Below, one piece after another: positions 11,836 to 24,040 of a stretch of DNA of 64,000 bases. The notes under the pieces are model-generated. The model was not told where the DNA came from. It ran no database searches and saw nothing but the letters and a program-made list of their open reading frames with translations. The position numbers were made by a program, and so were the translations under genes. Source of the DNA: Hyphodiscus hymeniophilus (Eukaryota; Ascomycota; Leotiomycetes; Helotiales; Hyphodiscaceae); assembly GCA_016508695.1 (NCBI GenBank), contig VNKQ01000012.1, positions 1,426,001-1,490,000 on the forward strand. The letters are read 5' to 3'. Numbering within the stretch: position 1 is the stretch's first letter; every line of letters starts with the position of its first letter.

Positions 11836-12598
11836 CTGAACCTGTTTGAGTGTAGGCAGGGGTGAACCGTGGGCAGGAGGTCTAGTTTTGGAAGGGGGTC
11901 GATCGATGCCATTTTGAAGCTTCTACCAAGCCCTTCTTATAGATGGGAACGTTTGCGAAGCTTGGAAGTCTTTGAGATGGACTGGTCATTGATCTGTTGT
12001 CGGAGTTGCTGTCGGAATCCTTCGTCCGACATTTCGTCCGACACGAGGCTCGCAGCCTTGCATGTGGAATGGGGTGCCTAAAACTGTCAATTAATTCTCA
12101 GGATAACTTCAGAATCTTGCGGTGGCTTCTAAGATGTCTAAACCGATGATGCAAGTTTATTGGAGCCGAGACAAGAAAACGCTTGATGAAATCTTGTATT
12201 CGTGCCAAGATCCCTTGCAGGTCGTGAACTCGGCGGATGCGGAAGGTTGTCTCGCGTAGCTCAGGGGCACAAACCGGTTCTTTCGCTAAGGTACCTAATG
12301 CTACGGTAGAACCCGCACCCGGAATCTCAGGCCAAACGAGTCCTGATTCTCGCTCCAATAGCCTATTGTCAGCCACCCCCGCACTCGAGTAGAGTAGCGA
12401 CTACTCACTGCACGTGGAAGCAAAGCAACCCACGAGAAACAATCCGGGCTGCAACGATCACGGGGTGAATGTTGGATTGATATAAAGCTTATTTCATCAG
12501 CAGTCGATCAGATGTCTCCATTCATCACAAGTCAGTTCGAGCCTTCTCAACCTTCAGCAAACTTCACTATTTTCGGTATCACTTCCTCTAACCTCGCA
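11836..12598. promoter_or_regulatory. divergent promoter region with a TATA-like box at 12480
   Basis: About 760 bp between the NmrA-like gene (minus) and the alpha/beta hydrolase (plus). ATATAAAGC at about 12480 lies 118 nt upstream of the ATG at 12599 but only about 30 nt upstream of the first in-frame ATG at 12512. This is one reason to prefer the downstream start. Confidence 0.5.
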
Positions 12599-13377
12599 AT
12601 GTCCCACAAGCCAACCCTCATTCTCGTCCCTGGTGCATGGCATGGTCCAAATACTTGGGATAAAGTCACTGCCCTTCTCGAAGCACAGCAGTACAAGTGC
12701 ATCACCGTGGATCTCCCGTCTGCCAACTCCGACCCCTCTGCAACCCTCCTGGACGATGTAAATGCCGTCCGAGGTCCGATCGTGACTGAGACCGAGCAGG
12801 GTCGCGATGTGGTTGTCGTCGTGCACTCGTACGGAGGGTTTGTCGGCCCCAGTGCTATCAAGGGACTCACTCGGCCCAAGGATGGCTCTTCATCGAAGAC
12901 TCAATCGGGCCATGTCATCGGCCTCGCATACATTTCCTCTGGATTCGCTCCCACGGGAGTCGCGTTCCTCGAAGCTCTGGGGGGAAACCACCGCCGATCT
13001 GGAAGATCGATGAGCCGAGTGGGTTCGCCGTCCTAGTCGGCGATCCCAGGGAGGTTTTCTACCATGATCTGCCGAAGGAAGAGGGCGATGCATGGGTTCG
13101 GAAACTCAGGAAGCAGTCGCTGAAGTCTCTGACTGAGGGCGGAGAGCATGTCTATGCAGGATGGCTGGATGTGCCATGTTGGTTCTTGGCATCGACTGAA
13201 GATAAGGCGGGCCCGATCGAGGGACAAAGATTTGTTGTGCAATATGCAAGGGACGCAGGTGCAAGTGTAACGCTGAGAGAAGTGGCCAGCAGTCACTCGC
13301 CAATGCTGAGCAAGCCACAAGAGACTGTGCATTTCATAGTGGAAGCGGTGACTGACTTCGTTCAACGTAAGGCGTGA
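12599..13377 (+). pseudogene. alpha/beta hydrolase with a one-base frameshift
   Basis: Intronless hydrolase of about 259 codons. The first frame opens MSHKPTLILVPGAWHGP and has the nucleophile elbow VHSYGG. It then leaves family-like sequence at a run of six G (12979-12984). One base out of phase, the frame reads PPPIWKIDEPSGFAVL and continues to the expected catalytic His segment SSHSPMLS and a stop at 13375-13377. One extra G would fuse the two. No GT-AG pair can repair this, because conserved text is continuous across the G run. It is therefore either a real single-base loss or a homopolymer error in the assembly. Family members include plant-type methyl esterases and lactone hydrolases; the substrate is unknown. 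Confidence 0.75.
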
Positions 13378-13850
13378 TGTGGTTTCTGTAATGCTCGTTC
13401 GGACAGGAAAATGGGGACTGGAGAAAGGGGAAGAAATGTAAAAATCTGTAATAGTAGCATGAATATCAAGACCACTCAACTACGGATTTTCAACCATCAA
13501 GGCTTCAACCAAGAAGAAAGCTCCTTGTGAATTGTGAGGGATCCCACGAAAATTCATACCCACGTCTGTTTGAATGGCGACGTTTAATTTAATATTACAG
13601 TCTATTTAAAAGTATATCCCGGCTTGAGCTTGCGGGCGGGGCTCTATCTGCCTCTAAGTTACCAACATTACAATTCTCCCCTGCCCAGATGTAAACGCCA
13701 TCCAGTGCCACCAAGAAATATAGGAAATAGATGTGCATGATCGATGCAGTGACGGTGAGGCAGCCGCGAATTGATAGGCATCTTTTGCCTGATCGTCGAA
13801 CCGAAATGTCCGGGGGGAAACCATGGAATCAACATCCCAATCGTAAGCGT
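13378..13850. other. convergent intergenic stretch
   Basis: The 473 bp between the 3' ends of the alpha/beta hydrolase and the ABC transporter gene. It is A/T-rich around 13565-13620. No gene, repeat or regulatory site could be supported. Confidence 0.5.
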
Positions 13851-16800
13851 CTACTCCGCTGTCTTGCTCTGCTTCGTCCTCAACTTCATCAGAAGATAGA
13901 CGAGGACATATCCGCTGCACGCGAACAGCGCCACGATCCCCGCATCTCTCCAGCCGTAGGAATACTGCTTCAGGTTGAGCCCGATCAGGTAGTCGCTCCC
14001 GCTTCTGTACTCGCAGACGCGACAGCTCGCCGTGGCGTCGGGGTTGACGAGGTTGGCGCGCGCGCCTATGCCGACAACGTAGTCCGCGAGGTAGGATGCG
14101 CAGGTCTGGTTGGCCGGGGGGTCGAAGATGGCGAATTCCTTCTCGGCGCAGTTGACGGGCGCGTCCCAGGTGGTGAAGACGAGGAGGGACCCCATGAGAT
14201 AGTTGAAGGGGTTGAGGTAGTATAACCAGTACCTGGTGAACCTGATTAGCATATGGATGTCAACGACCAGGATGTGGAGTAGATTTACCTCCAGAAAGCC
14301 GTGATCTGAGCATATGGCACGAGAACTCCACAGAAGGAAACCAGCGTCCCGATGATGAGAGGATTAGCCAAGGAAGCGAACACGGCATTGGGTGCATAAG
14401 CAGCAACGAACTGACCAATGCTAGTGTATACAAACTCATACATAAGCATGACGAAGAAGGTCGATCCTGCTTTATGCGCATTGTTAGCGAAACCGACAGT
14501 GTAGTACCAGCAGATGTAGTATAGAACTGCGCAGATACAAAGATAAGGTATCTCAGAGACGATAAGACCCGTTACAAATGCGATCCAGGAATACATCTTG
14601 GACTTTTTCTCGCGAGCCTCGTATATGTCCCGGCGTTCAATGAACAGGGGTTGGAGTTGTGCGAGAACTCCCGGAGCGACGAAGATGAAGTTGAAGACGG
14701 TGAATAGACGGAGTTGAAGACCCCCGACATGATCGTTAATCATCCAGAAGGAAAACCCGTTGAAGAGGGCAGAGCCAATATGCAGCGCGAATTTGTTATT
14801 AATGTAATCGGTGTTACGCCATAAAGAGACGTTCATGCGCTGAGTCACGATCTTAGTTTGTTCCCATAAGGGCATCGCGAACTCAAAGCCATCATCGGAA
14901 GTACCAGGCTCCTTGGAAGCTGCATGGTTAATAATGCGGTCGAGTTCTTCCGTGGTGTGCTCGTACTCGGGAGATTCCAGCCAGATTTTGTTCCAATCTC
15001 TACCCTGACTGAGCGATCCGGACACGACATCAATCATGTGTTCGGCTGGATTTGTGTCTTTGGGACAAGGCGCATCGTAGCGGGCAAAATATTTCTTAAC
15101 AACTGCTCCGTTATCACCGATGTCGCCAAAGTAGACGGTCTTGCCTCCCTTCGCGAGAAGAAGAAGGTTGTCGAACTGGGCGAAAAGCTGAGCACTAGGT
15201 TGATGGATGGTAACAAGAACAGCTTGACCGACATCTGCCAGTTTTCGAAGGAATCTAATAATATTGAAAGCGGCTTGTCCATCTAGACCAGAAGTGGGCT
15301 CGTCCAAGAAAATGAGTATACTGGGCTTCGAAACCAGCTCAACGCCAATAGTCAATCTCTTGCGCTGTTCAACCGAAAGACCGGCGCCAGTATTTCCAAC
15401 AAGGCTGTTTTCAATGTCGTGCATCTCAAGAAGATCGATAATGGTATCAACGTATTTGAGCTTATCATCTCTTGAAATAGTTCGGGATTGTCGGAGAAGA
15501 GCAGAAAATTCTAGAGCTTCTCTTACGGTAGTGAGCGATTCGTGAACATCCAGTTGTTCACAGTATCCGGCAGAACGTTGGAAAGAGACAGAAAGAGGGC
15601 GACCGTCAACAAGAATTGAGCCTTTGATGGTGCCATCTGTTTTTCGTTGAGCTAGAACGTCAAGCAATCTGTGAAGAATTGGAGTCAGTGATATCGAAAG
15701 ATGGTAGAAGCTAAAAGCTGAATCGATTCAAGTGGTTGGATTGTTAAAAGCCGAACAACCACGTAAAACGATTGAGCGACGAGAAAAATGAAGGCATCAC
15801 AATGTACTCACGTGGTCTTTCCAGCTCCAGAGGATCCCATTAGCGCACCCAGCATACCAGGCTTGACCCAGCCCTGAACATTATCGAGCAAAACCCGATC
15901 ACCGGACGGAGTCTTGACAGTATAGCTCAGATTTTTCCATGTGAAGACAGAAGTGTTCTGGATCAGATTTTCATCACTTTTTGTATCTTCCGACGATGAG
16001 CTCGAGTTGACGGGTCCCTCATGTTTTTCGGGCACTTTATCAATGACCTGCGATTCCTCATCGTTTTTCAGGATGTGCTGGTTTTGCTTCATTTTCTCGC
16101 GAGGAATGAGCAAGAAACCACTCTTGCCGCCGAAGGCCTCCCACTAGATAAGAAGACAATTAGTTCCTTCCTTATTGTAGCGCGTATGGATAGATAATGC
16201 TTACGTTATTTGTTGAATATATGGTGAGAACGACAAATAGCAGCCAGAAAACCCATACGATGCCGAAATTTCTCCAAATATTCGAGGAAGAGTATGATAG
16301 AGAGCGCAGATATTGCTCGCCAGTGACACTTGTAGCGCCCGGGAGGGCGCCTCCAACGCCTGTACAAGCTTGGAATGTCGAATCGGCATAGCCCGGACCG
16401 TTGGGGACAAGGTTTATGCCGACGCAGGGGATGACGGCGCCTTTGAATTCGTTTCCAAGAATAGCGGAAAAGCCATACGCGAGAGGATTGATCCAGTATA
16501 TCCTAATAAAATCATTAGAAATTGGAGACAGCCAAATATGACGGCATTGTGCTACTTACCATACGAACCAGGGGTGCATGTGTGGCTTGGGAATCATGTA
16601 ACCTGTATACATGATATAACATCCAATCATAAATCCAGAGACTTTAGATGCGCCATCGAAAGTAGAAAATGCGGCACCAATCCAGCGGAAGAAGGCGGTC
16701 ATACACATGGCGGTGGCGAAGACGACGATCCAGAAGGTAAAGAATGCGCCGGCATCCTGTCGCAGCCCTACCATGAAGTATAAGACGAGAGAGAAGTGCG

Positions 16801-18537
16801 AGACCTGAATGAGGAGAACGGGAATATCGGCAGCGATCTGAGCGATGCAGAAAGCGGCCGGATGATATAGAGCAAAAGCTTTGTGCTTGGCGAGAACGGG
16901 ACGACCAGAGAAGGAATCCGTGACTTCACTCATGGCGAGGAGACTGTTGAATAGGAGAGCCAGGAAACAGGCACCAGATTTGACGAAAAGACCAGCACTG
17001 TTTGCGGGAGCATTATAGAACAGAGATCCCGCGGTCAAAGCCTGGGCGAGGGTCGAAGCCTGCTTGATGATGAAGGTCGCTTTGTCTCCCCAGATGATTT
17101 GGTATTGGCGAGTGACACAAGCCCTCACTTGATTGGTGAAGCTGACAGTCAGTGGTGATTTACCTGGCAGGCCTTTATTTTTTTCATAGTCGACGCCTTC
17201 TCGAAAGTCCTCGGTTTGTTCCTTAGCGATCGCCGTGGTGGGAAAGTCGTAATCCGCCTCCATCTATAAGACAGCTATCAGTAGCCCTTCAATCAACCTG
17301 AATAATTACGAGTACTTACCTTAGCCTTGATACTGCTCTTCTCGTACACATTCCGAATGTCATCAGCGTTCCTCAGAAATCTGTCTTCGAAGCCCTGCTT
17401 GATTACACGCTCGGTCGGAACAGTGACACCAGTCAAGAAGTCAGCAATATTGGCCCCATCACGACAGACAAAGCCATGCTCCTCCATGAAAGGTCTGGCT
17501 TGTCTCATCGGCCCGTAGTAGATCTGCTTTCCCTGGTCGAGAACCAGGACCTTGTCGAAGAGGTCGTAAATCCCATTACCCGCTTGATACAGTGTAACGA
17601 TTGAGGAGAGGCCGAACATATCAGTCATCGCTCGGACTGCTTTCGTGTATTCAAGCGCAGTGCTGGCATCAAGACCCCTTGTACTGTTGTCCCAGCAGAA
17701 GACACTACCCCTTGTGGCCATAGTCTCGATGATACTAACACGCTTTCGCTCACCACCAGAAACACCGCGAACAAACTCGTTGCCGACCTTGGTGTCCTGA
17801 GTGTGAGATATACCCATGGATTTAAGAAGGAAGTCCCGGCTCGCCTTTTGATACTCTAGAGGTGATTTGATATTTGAAGGGAGGTGGAAAGGCACCTTCA
17901 TCCGTGTCGCAAAGTCAATAGTCTGTCCCACCGTGAGGGTTGGGAAGAACAGCTCTTCTTCAGTGTTCATCACAATCTGACCCCGGTACTGCTTTGCTTC
18001 CTTGTGATCCAGCGTGCCGAAATGGACATCGCCATCAACGTCCGCATATCCATCTCTCCTATTCGCCAGCATCTTCAAAAGCGATGTACATCCCGCGCCA
18101 GGGCGCCCAAGAACCAACAACATTTCCCCAGGTTTCACACATCCATGGCTGTTATCGATGATCGTCTTCAAGGGCGCCTTTTGCCTCGCTTCCTTGACGA
18201 TCTGTGGGATGTTGAACTGTGATCCGAAGTTCTCATTAATTGCAGCGTCGGCACCCACGCCTTTGACGGTCAAGTTCGTCCAGGTAACGCCCAACTTCCG
18301 CCCATGGACGTTGTCTTTCTCTTCTTGGTCTGCGATGGCCCGAATATCTGGCATTAGGGACCAGTCTACTGTGCCAATCGGTTGATCCTCTCGGTCTTCG
18401 TCAGAGTCCTCATATGGCTTACTTCGCTTTCGCTCCAGGAATGCGGAGGAGTTAGAAAGTATCCGGGTAATGGCATTGCCATGGCCATGAGATTCAGGCA
18501 CAACTGAGGCATAGGCCTCCGGCTCCGTAGCAGCCAT
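13851..18537 (-). CDS. PDR-type ABC transporter (ABCG full-size)
   Basis: Plasma-membrane multidrug efflux pump of the pleiotropic drug resistance family. Model: six exons, 18537-17320, 17263-16560, 16502-16205, 16143-15812, 15668-14289 and 14232-13851; 4314 nt, 1437 residues; all introns GT-AG and phase-consistent. Half 1 has the fungal PDR variant Walker A GRPGAGCTS (144-152), signature VSGGE (259-263) and Walker B around VFCWDNSTRGLD. Half 2 has a canonical Walker A GSSGAGKTT at about 843-851, a degenerate signature (LSVEQRKRL) and FLDEPTSGLDG. This asymmetry is the PDR norm. Two membrane blocks follow the nucleotide-binding domains, and the C-terminus ends KLRTKQSKTAE. The drug or metabolite exported is unknown. 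No biosynthetic genes flank it directly. Confidence 0.93.
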
Positions 18538-20861
18538 GCTGGATGCGTGAAGTCCTCAATTGAGAATTCAAATGTCGAGGAGATCCAAGATTCGATATCT
18601 CCGAAATGGAAATGAAACCCCTTGGGGTGGTATTAGAGGAATGGGAAAGAAAAGACAGAGTATTGTCACACTCGAAGACGCAACCAGGAGAGACAAGAAA
18701 TATCAACGGAACTGAGGAACAAAATCAAAATCAACATACGATAGGCGAGTCGGCGGGCGCAGAGTAAATAACAAAGGCCCCCTGCATGGAATGATCCACT
18801 TGTTACTCACAGCTGCACTCACTCTAGTCCATCTCCTCTGCAGCCACGTAACTCATCCGCTGTTGGTAGCGTCGGTCCTTAGCATTCTCCCTGCTTGCCA
18901 AGCAGCCAAGTAGACATGAAGACCTTGGGAGTTTCCAGCTCCGATGACTAAAGCATCCGTCGCCGAATGCTGAGACATGAGTGGTCGCATTGCACTGGGC
19001 AAGGGATGAGAAGGGGCTCTGGAGACTCGTCAATGCGCCCATGAACTTAGAAATCGGACCCAGTCAACAGGTAGATGGCGCCTCAGGATGCGGATCGGCC
19101 TCTACAGGATGTCCGAGGGAGGGTCGAGGAGGGACTTCCCGTATCGACCAGTCCAATAGAAAATGTAGATAGAAATGGTCCGAATGGTGCCAATCTTGCG
19201 CAATTCTTGAGAGCACCCACATCTGATGGGATGGATCAACGTGTGGCCTTACGAAAGCTACTCGGATACCTCTGGAGTCTGGAGGTGATGATGCAGACAT
19301 CTGATACGAGGGATAGAATTTGGGCGATGGATGAGTAATCGGCGTTGCTGAGAAGTCGGAGCATCCGGACTCTTGGGCATGTCCGTGCCCACTGTTCTCT
19401 CATTGAATGCGCCTTTCTCATTGGATGAGCTCACTCACCTCTCAAGCCCTCGGTAGTCCCGGCTAAACTTTTTATCTGAAGTCTGGTATCTCCTATCGAA
19501 GGCCCGAAGAGCGAGGCATTAGTTCTTCGAGGCATCAACTGGAAGGAATCGGGATCATGTGATCGGATAGAGGATTGTATGTGTAGGTTGTCCAACAGCT
19601 GCAATCGGAAAAGAGTGCTTTTGATTTGGCTCAAGTCATACCGAATAGTAATTATAATGGCAAATGAACTAGGAGTCTTTTCCGCATCCCTTAAGGGCGG
19701 GTAAACAAGTCTCGAAAACGACAGCTTCACAAGTGCATAGTCTTTTACTGCCAAAATAATAACTCATTGAATATATAGATGTCAATCTGTGTGAGTCCGT
19801 ACTAACTAGGTAGATCGTGACTGCTAATCATTTCTATAACATCTTTGTTCCCGACTAGAAAACCAAAATCGACAGCCGAAATGAAATTCCAGAGTATATT
19901 TAGATTTTTGTCGAAACCCGCAGGCGCCTCACATTATACCTCATTCCAATTCCGCATTCCTATCGTGCATGCCTACGCAACTAGAGAAGTCTGGCTCTTC
20001 TACATAATGGATGGAATTTTCTCCTCTTGTTATACTATTGAAGTACAGTAATTCCCAAGGTACTGAGGGGCAACTAAGATAGTAGTTCCTAGGCCCATAA
20101 ACAAATAAGAGAGATATAAATTGCAATATATAAATGACGGCGGGCGCCTATTTTACCAAAGTACGTTCCTATTAGTTTCCTCTATACTATTATTGAATTA
20201 TCGACACCTCTGTCTTAATGACGAGCTCAGTCTCATTGCGTACACACTTTGGGCTGTTGTAATTACTTTCTCCTGAGCTACCGAATTTTCCAAATACCAT
20301 TTCAACTTCTTCGTATGGTCGATCGTAATGTATGGTCCAAGGTATGGTAGGAGTTGTGACACCTCTAGCTTGGCTTGAGACTAGAGTGCGTGTTTACGTG
20401 AAGCTGTAAATCCATTTCGTTAAAATGAGTTGCACAGATTGAATCAATGTGCCTTGGCTCTCAAATCCTGGAACGTAGATAGGGCGTGAGGTTTAAGCAG
20501 TGTCATTGTGATAAAGTGTGTACAAAGCTGGGTAGGAAATTCCCCACGGTAGCAAGTGAATAGAGGCATATAGTCACGTGATACAGCTTCAAGTGCCGAT
20601 AAACAACCCAGTGACTCCGTCACAGTATCCGGCTCCAGGAAAGACGACGTTGTGGAGAGTCTAGAAGTGATACTTTGATGACGAGGTACATGCTTAACGT
20701 CGAGATAAGCAAGAGTTTGGCAAGTTCCGGCGGAGGAAATTACTTAATCAGGTTACTTCGTCTATGCTCACCTCTCCGGAATGCAGTCACTGTAACCCTC
20801 AACACAACACTCCGTACCAATGCCCTCATAAACGGCCGCCGGAATCACTCTTTCTTATCGA
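18538..20861. other. long gene-free region between divergent genes
   Basis: About 2.3 kb upstream of both the ABC transporter (minus) and the 842-residue zinc-cluster factor (plus). It contains A/T-rich stretches near 19760-20300. Open frames stay below about 110 codons and none shows a domain. This is the likely regulatory space for both genes. Confidence 0.5.
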
Positions 20862-23583
20862 ATGTCTCTCATGACGGAGAGAAATCAGGAGAAATCTTCT
20901 GCAGGCATCATAGTAGGGCGCTCCAGCCGAGAGCGTACCACGAGGGCCTGCGTTCGGTGCCGTCGACAGAAACTAAAGGTTTGTCCTTACGCCGACTCTA
21001 CGATCTAGGAGGAGAGCAGATTGTGGCTAATATGTATGTACGTCTGTACGCCAACAGTGTGATACGGAAAAACCATGCACATTGTGTAAGCGAGCTAGCG
21101 CAGAGTGCGAGATCTCGGTAGATCACCTGTGGAAAACGCAGTCCCAACCACCACATTTACCTACAAAAAAACGGAAACGCAGACGACCACAGGCTGAGGC
21201 CGCTTCGAAAATCAATTCTTCACATCAGTCTATTTCAAACCTTAACGAGGCTGGAAATCGCTACCCAGCAGTTACATGCACTAGCAACGCCCAACATCCG
21301 ATTAGCCAAAGTGCCGAGGATAGCAGACTTCCAGAGAGTCCTTCTCAATTGAGCAGTGATTTACCGGACTCATCTGCCTTGGAACTGGTCAAAGAGGTTT
21401 CTACTCAGCCATGGAGGTGGTTGTCACCCTTTAGCTGACCAATTTCATAGGCTTTCGACTTTCATCAATCTGGAGGACTTGCCACAACGGCCACCTCATC
21501 TTTGCCTCGGGGTCGAGCACCTTCAACTACACGTGCAGGCCTGGTTGAAAGACCGCCCCCCTGGGAATTGAATGGTCCTACAATCCAGAGGGACCGTGAT
21601 GGGCCTGGCTCCGCTGCTACTAGTGCCACCATCAATGGCTTCTGCGCAATAGCACCAATAGCACTGAATCGTCGCTCTCAAACGGTCGCATCCTTGCTGG
21701 ACGTACTACCTAGAGATCCAGAAGCCGTGAATCTACTCATCGACACCTACTTTGATAGAGTCCACTGGTTCATGCTCGTATTTCGTCAAGACAATTTTCG
21801 CGAAAGATTCCGGACCTTGATTTCGCGGCGAGATGATCAATCAGTCAATTCGACAAAGGAGTTCGCTTTCTCCTGTACTGTTCTTACAGTAGCGATATTG
21901 GGAATGCAATATACATGCACTTATCGTAAACAACGCTTAGCAGCACTCGGCGTAGAGCCGAATGCACTACATTTGAAACTGCTTTCTACGATCCAAACCG
22001 TCCTCTTTGACCTTATCGCTATCGGATCTCTGGAGTCTGTGCAAGTCTGCGTCCTCATTGGAAGTTTTTATCTCTTCCATGGATGCCCTGGTCCTGCTCT
22101 GCCAGTTATTGGTTGTGGGTTACGCATCGCGCAAGGCATGGGCCTTCATCGCCGATCGGCCCGAGAGAACTCGGAATTCTCTTCGATAGGATATGAGACA
22201 GAGGATGCAAAGAGATGTTGGTCGGCGTTGTTTGAGATCGACCGTTTCTGTTCCATGGTATATGGCCTACCAATCAGTTTTGCGAATGAGGATTGTGACA
22301 TTGGACGCTGGGTGCTTACCCCGTTGCCTACTCAACCATCAAACTTCGTACCAACAGTAACCCCTCGCCGGAACTCGATTTTACTATTCTATAAGAGCCA
22401 CATGTCAGAACTCTCTATAATTCTCACGGAACTCCTACAGGAGCTGTACGCGGTAGGGCCGAGACAGCATGCCCGATACCCCGAGGTAGTTTTGTATCCA
22501 GACTCGCATATGCAGCTTTTGACAAAGAAAATCAGTTCTATGGACCATAAGCTAAGGAAATGGTATCATAACGTGCATTATTCGCTGCATCTTGACGATG
22601 CGGAATTTGAACAACCTGCCTATGCCTCACCCGAGGAAATGAGCCAGGACGTTGGTGGGTCTGGAGACCGTTTTGAACGTCACATTTTGCGGATGCAGGC
22701 CGTGACGCTCAGACTCGCATTCGAAAACGCTATCATCATGACACACCGGCCTCTCCTATCGTTTCGATCAGCGACGACTTTCCAATCTCACACAGACCAG
22801 ATGGAGATAGGCACGGAGATGGACAATCCGTACACGTCCTCGATCGAGAAATGTCGCAGAGCAGCGCTCAATACTGCCACGATTGGATCTTCATCTGCTT
22901 TCCACGAAGCTCTTGACACCTACGCGGTTTCCTTTTTTGCAATTCACGTCTTTACTGCTGGCGTGGTACTGTGCTTGATTGCAAGCTTCGAGCCTATGAC
23001 CTCGCAGGCACATGAAGCCAAGGCTGGTATACAGAAGCTAATGGCAATGCAACGGAAACTACAGAAAAGATCTGCTGTTGCTTCCCAGGGACTCAAAATT
23101 CTCGAAAAGGTCGTGGCTCTTGTCATTGATAAGGAGCTGCAAGAGGTTCTGGGCTACTCAAAACCTAGTGGTTCGAGCTCTCGTTTCTGGAATGACGAAG
23201 CATCATCTTCTAGGCCAACGCAAACCAAAACAAATCATTCAGAAGTACGCGGAGTGAATGACAATATAGTTGAAGACAATCAGACAGAATCCCGTGGGTT
23301 CACTCCCAACGGTGCTGGGAGTTCCACGAAAGAGACAGATACGGGTATCTCCTCATCTCAGACTCAAATTGGTGACAATGAAGGTACCTATCTTCATAGT
23401 GCTTATGCAATTGCTCAAAAAGTGAACTGACATTGAGACTTAGATCTCTCCATGCATGCGCCTATGAACACAGCCACTGATCATAGTCATGAGTTGGAGG
23501 AATATTACCCTTACCTGGGCGACTTCCCAACTGATATAGAACAAGGCTGGATTTGGGATCCTGATTGGCTCGTTCATATGTAG
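20862..23583 (+). CDS. Zn2Cys6 transcription factor (842 aa)
   Basis: Four exons: 20862-20978, 21058-21396, 21451-23383 and 23444-23583; 2529 nt, 842 residues. The first intron (79 nt) splits the zinc cluster between KLK and CDTEKPC. The joined protein has Cys30, 33, 40, 46, 49 and 56 with canonical Zn2Cys6 spacing, followed by a basic stretch (KKRKRRRP). The central region (FYLFHGCPGPALPVIGCGLRI, then RRCWSALFEIDRF as AKRCWSALFEIDRF) fits the fungal-specific transcription factor domain. The last short exon supplies the end EQGWIWDPDWLVHM; without that 60-nt intron the frame ends early at 23430. The second intron's donor (GTTTCT) is weaker, and a donor 20 nt on cannot be excluded. Targets are unknown. 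Confidence 0.87.
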
Positions 23584-24040
23584 ATTTTACCATATTCAAT
23601 GCGGAAAGACACTCCTAGACGGAGGAATATAGCACTGCTTTTCATCCAATTCCCTGTTCTCAGCATTCTCTCAATTATTTGGATATTACTGGATTTACTC
23701 GACTTATCAATGTTCTCTTGATTACGTCTAGATCTGGTAATACGCGCCTGTATCTTGAGGTATGCACATTGGTATGTCATTAGTGGGTTTTAAGCCGTTT
23801 ATTCGCTGTATATATGAGCTATCGGGCGCCGGAGGTAGTACAGCCAGCATTGTCGCGCATGTGCATGTAACATCGAGTACCTTTCTGGGGGTTAGTGAAA
23901 GCCCATGAGCCGTAGGATCACACCGTCTCCGAGAAATCCTCCCTTGCTTTACATGCGTCCAGTCGAATGTTCCCACGTTTTGAACCGCTCGCAATCCGCA
24001 TTTTCTGGAATACCACACTCGCGTACTCAGCGTGCACAAC
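23584..24040. other. short intergenic region
   Basis: The 457 bp between the zinc-cluster factor and the patatin-NB-ARC gene, both on the plus strand. It holds the 3' side of one and the promoter side of the other. Short frames on both strands have no recognisable content. Confidence 0.5.

Noticed and set aside
12512..12598. Earlier ATG for the alpha/beta hydrolase
   Set aside because: It lies only about 30 nt from the TATA-like box and adds residues unlike the family N-terminus; 12599 is preferred.
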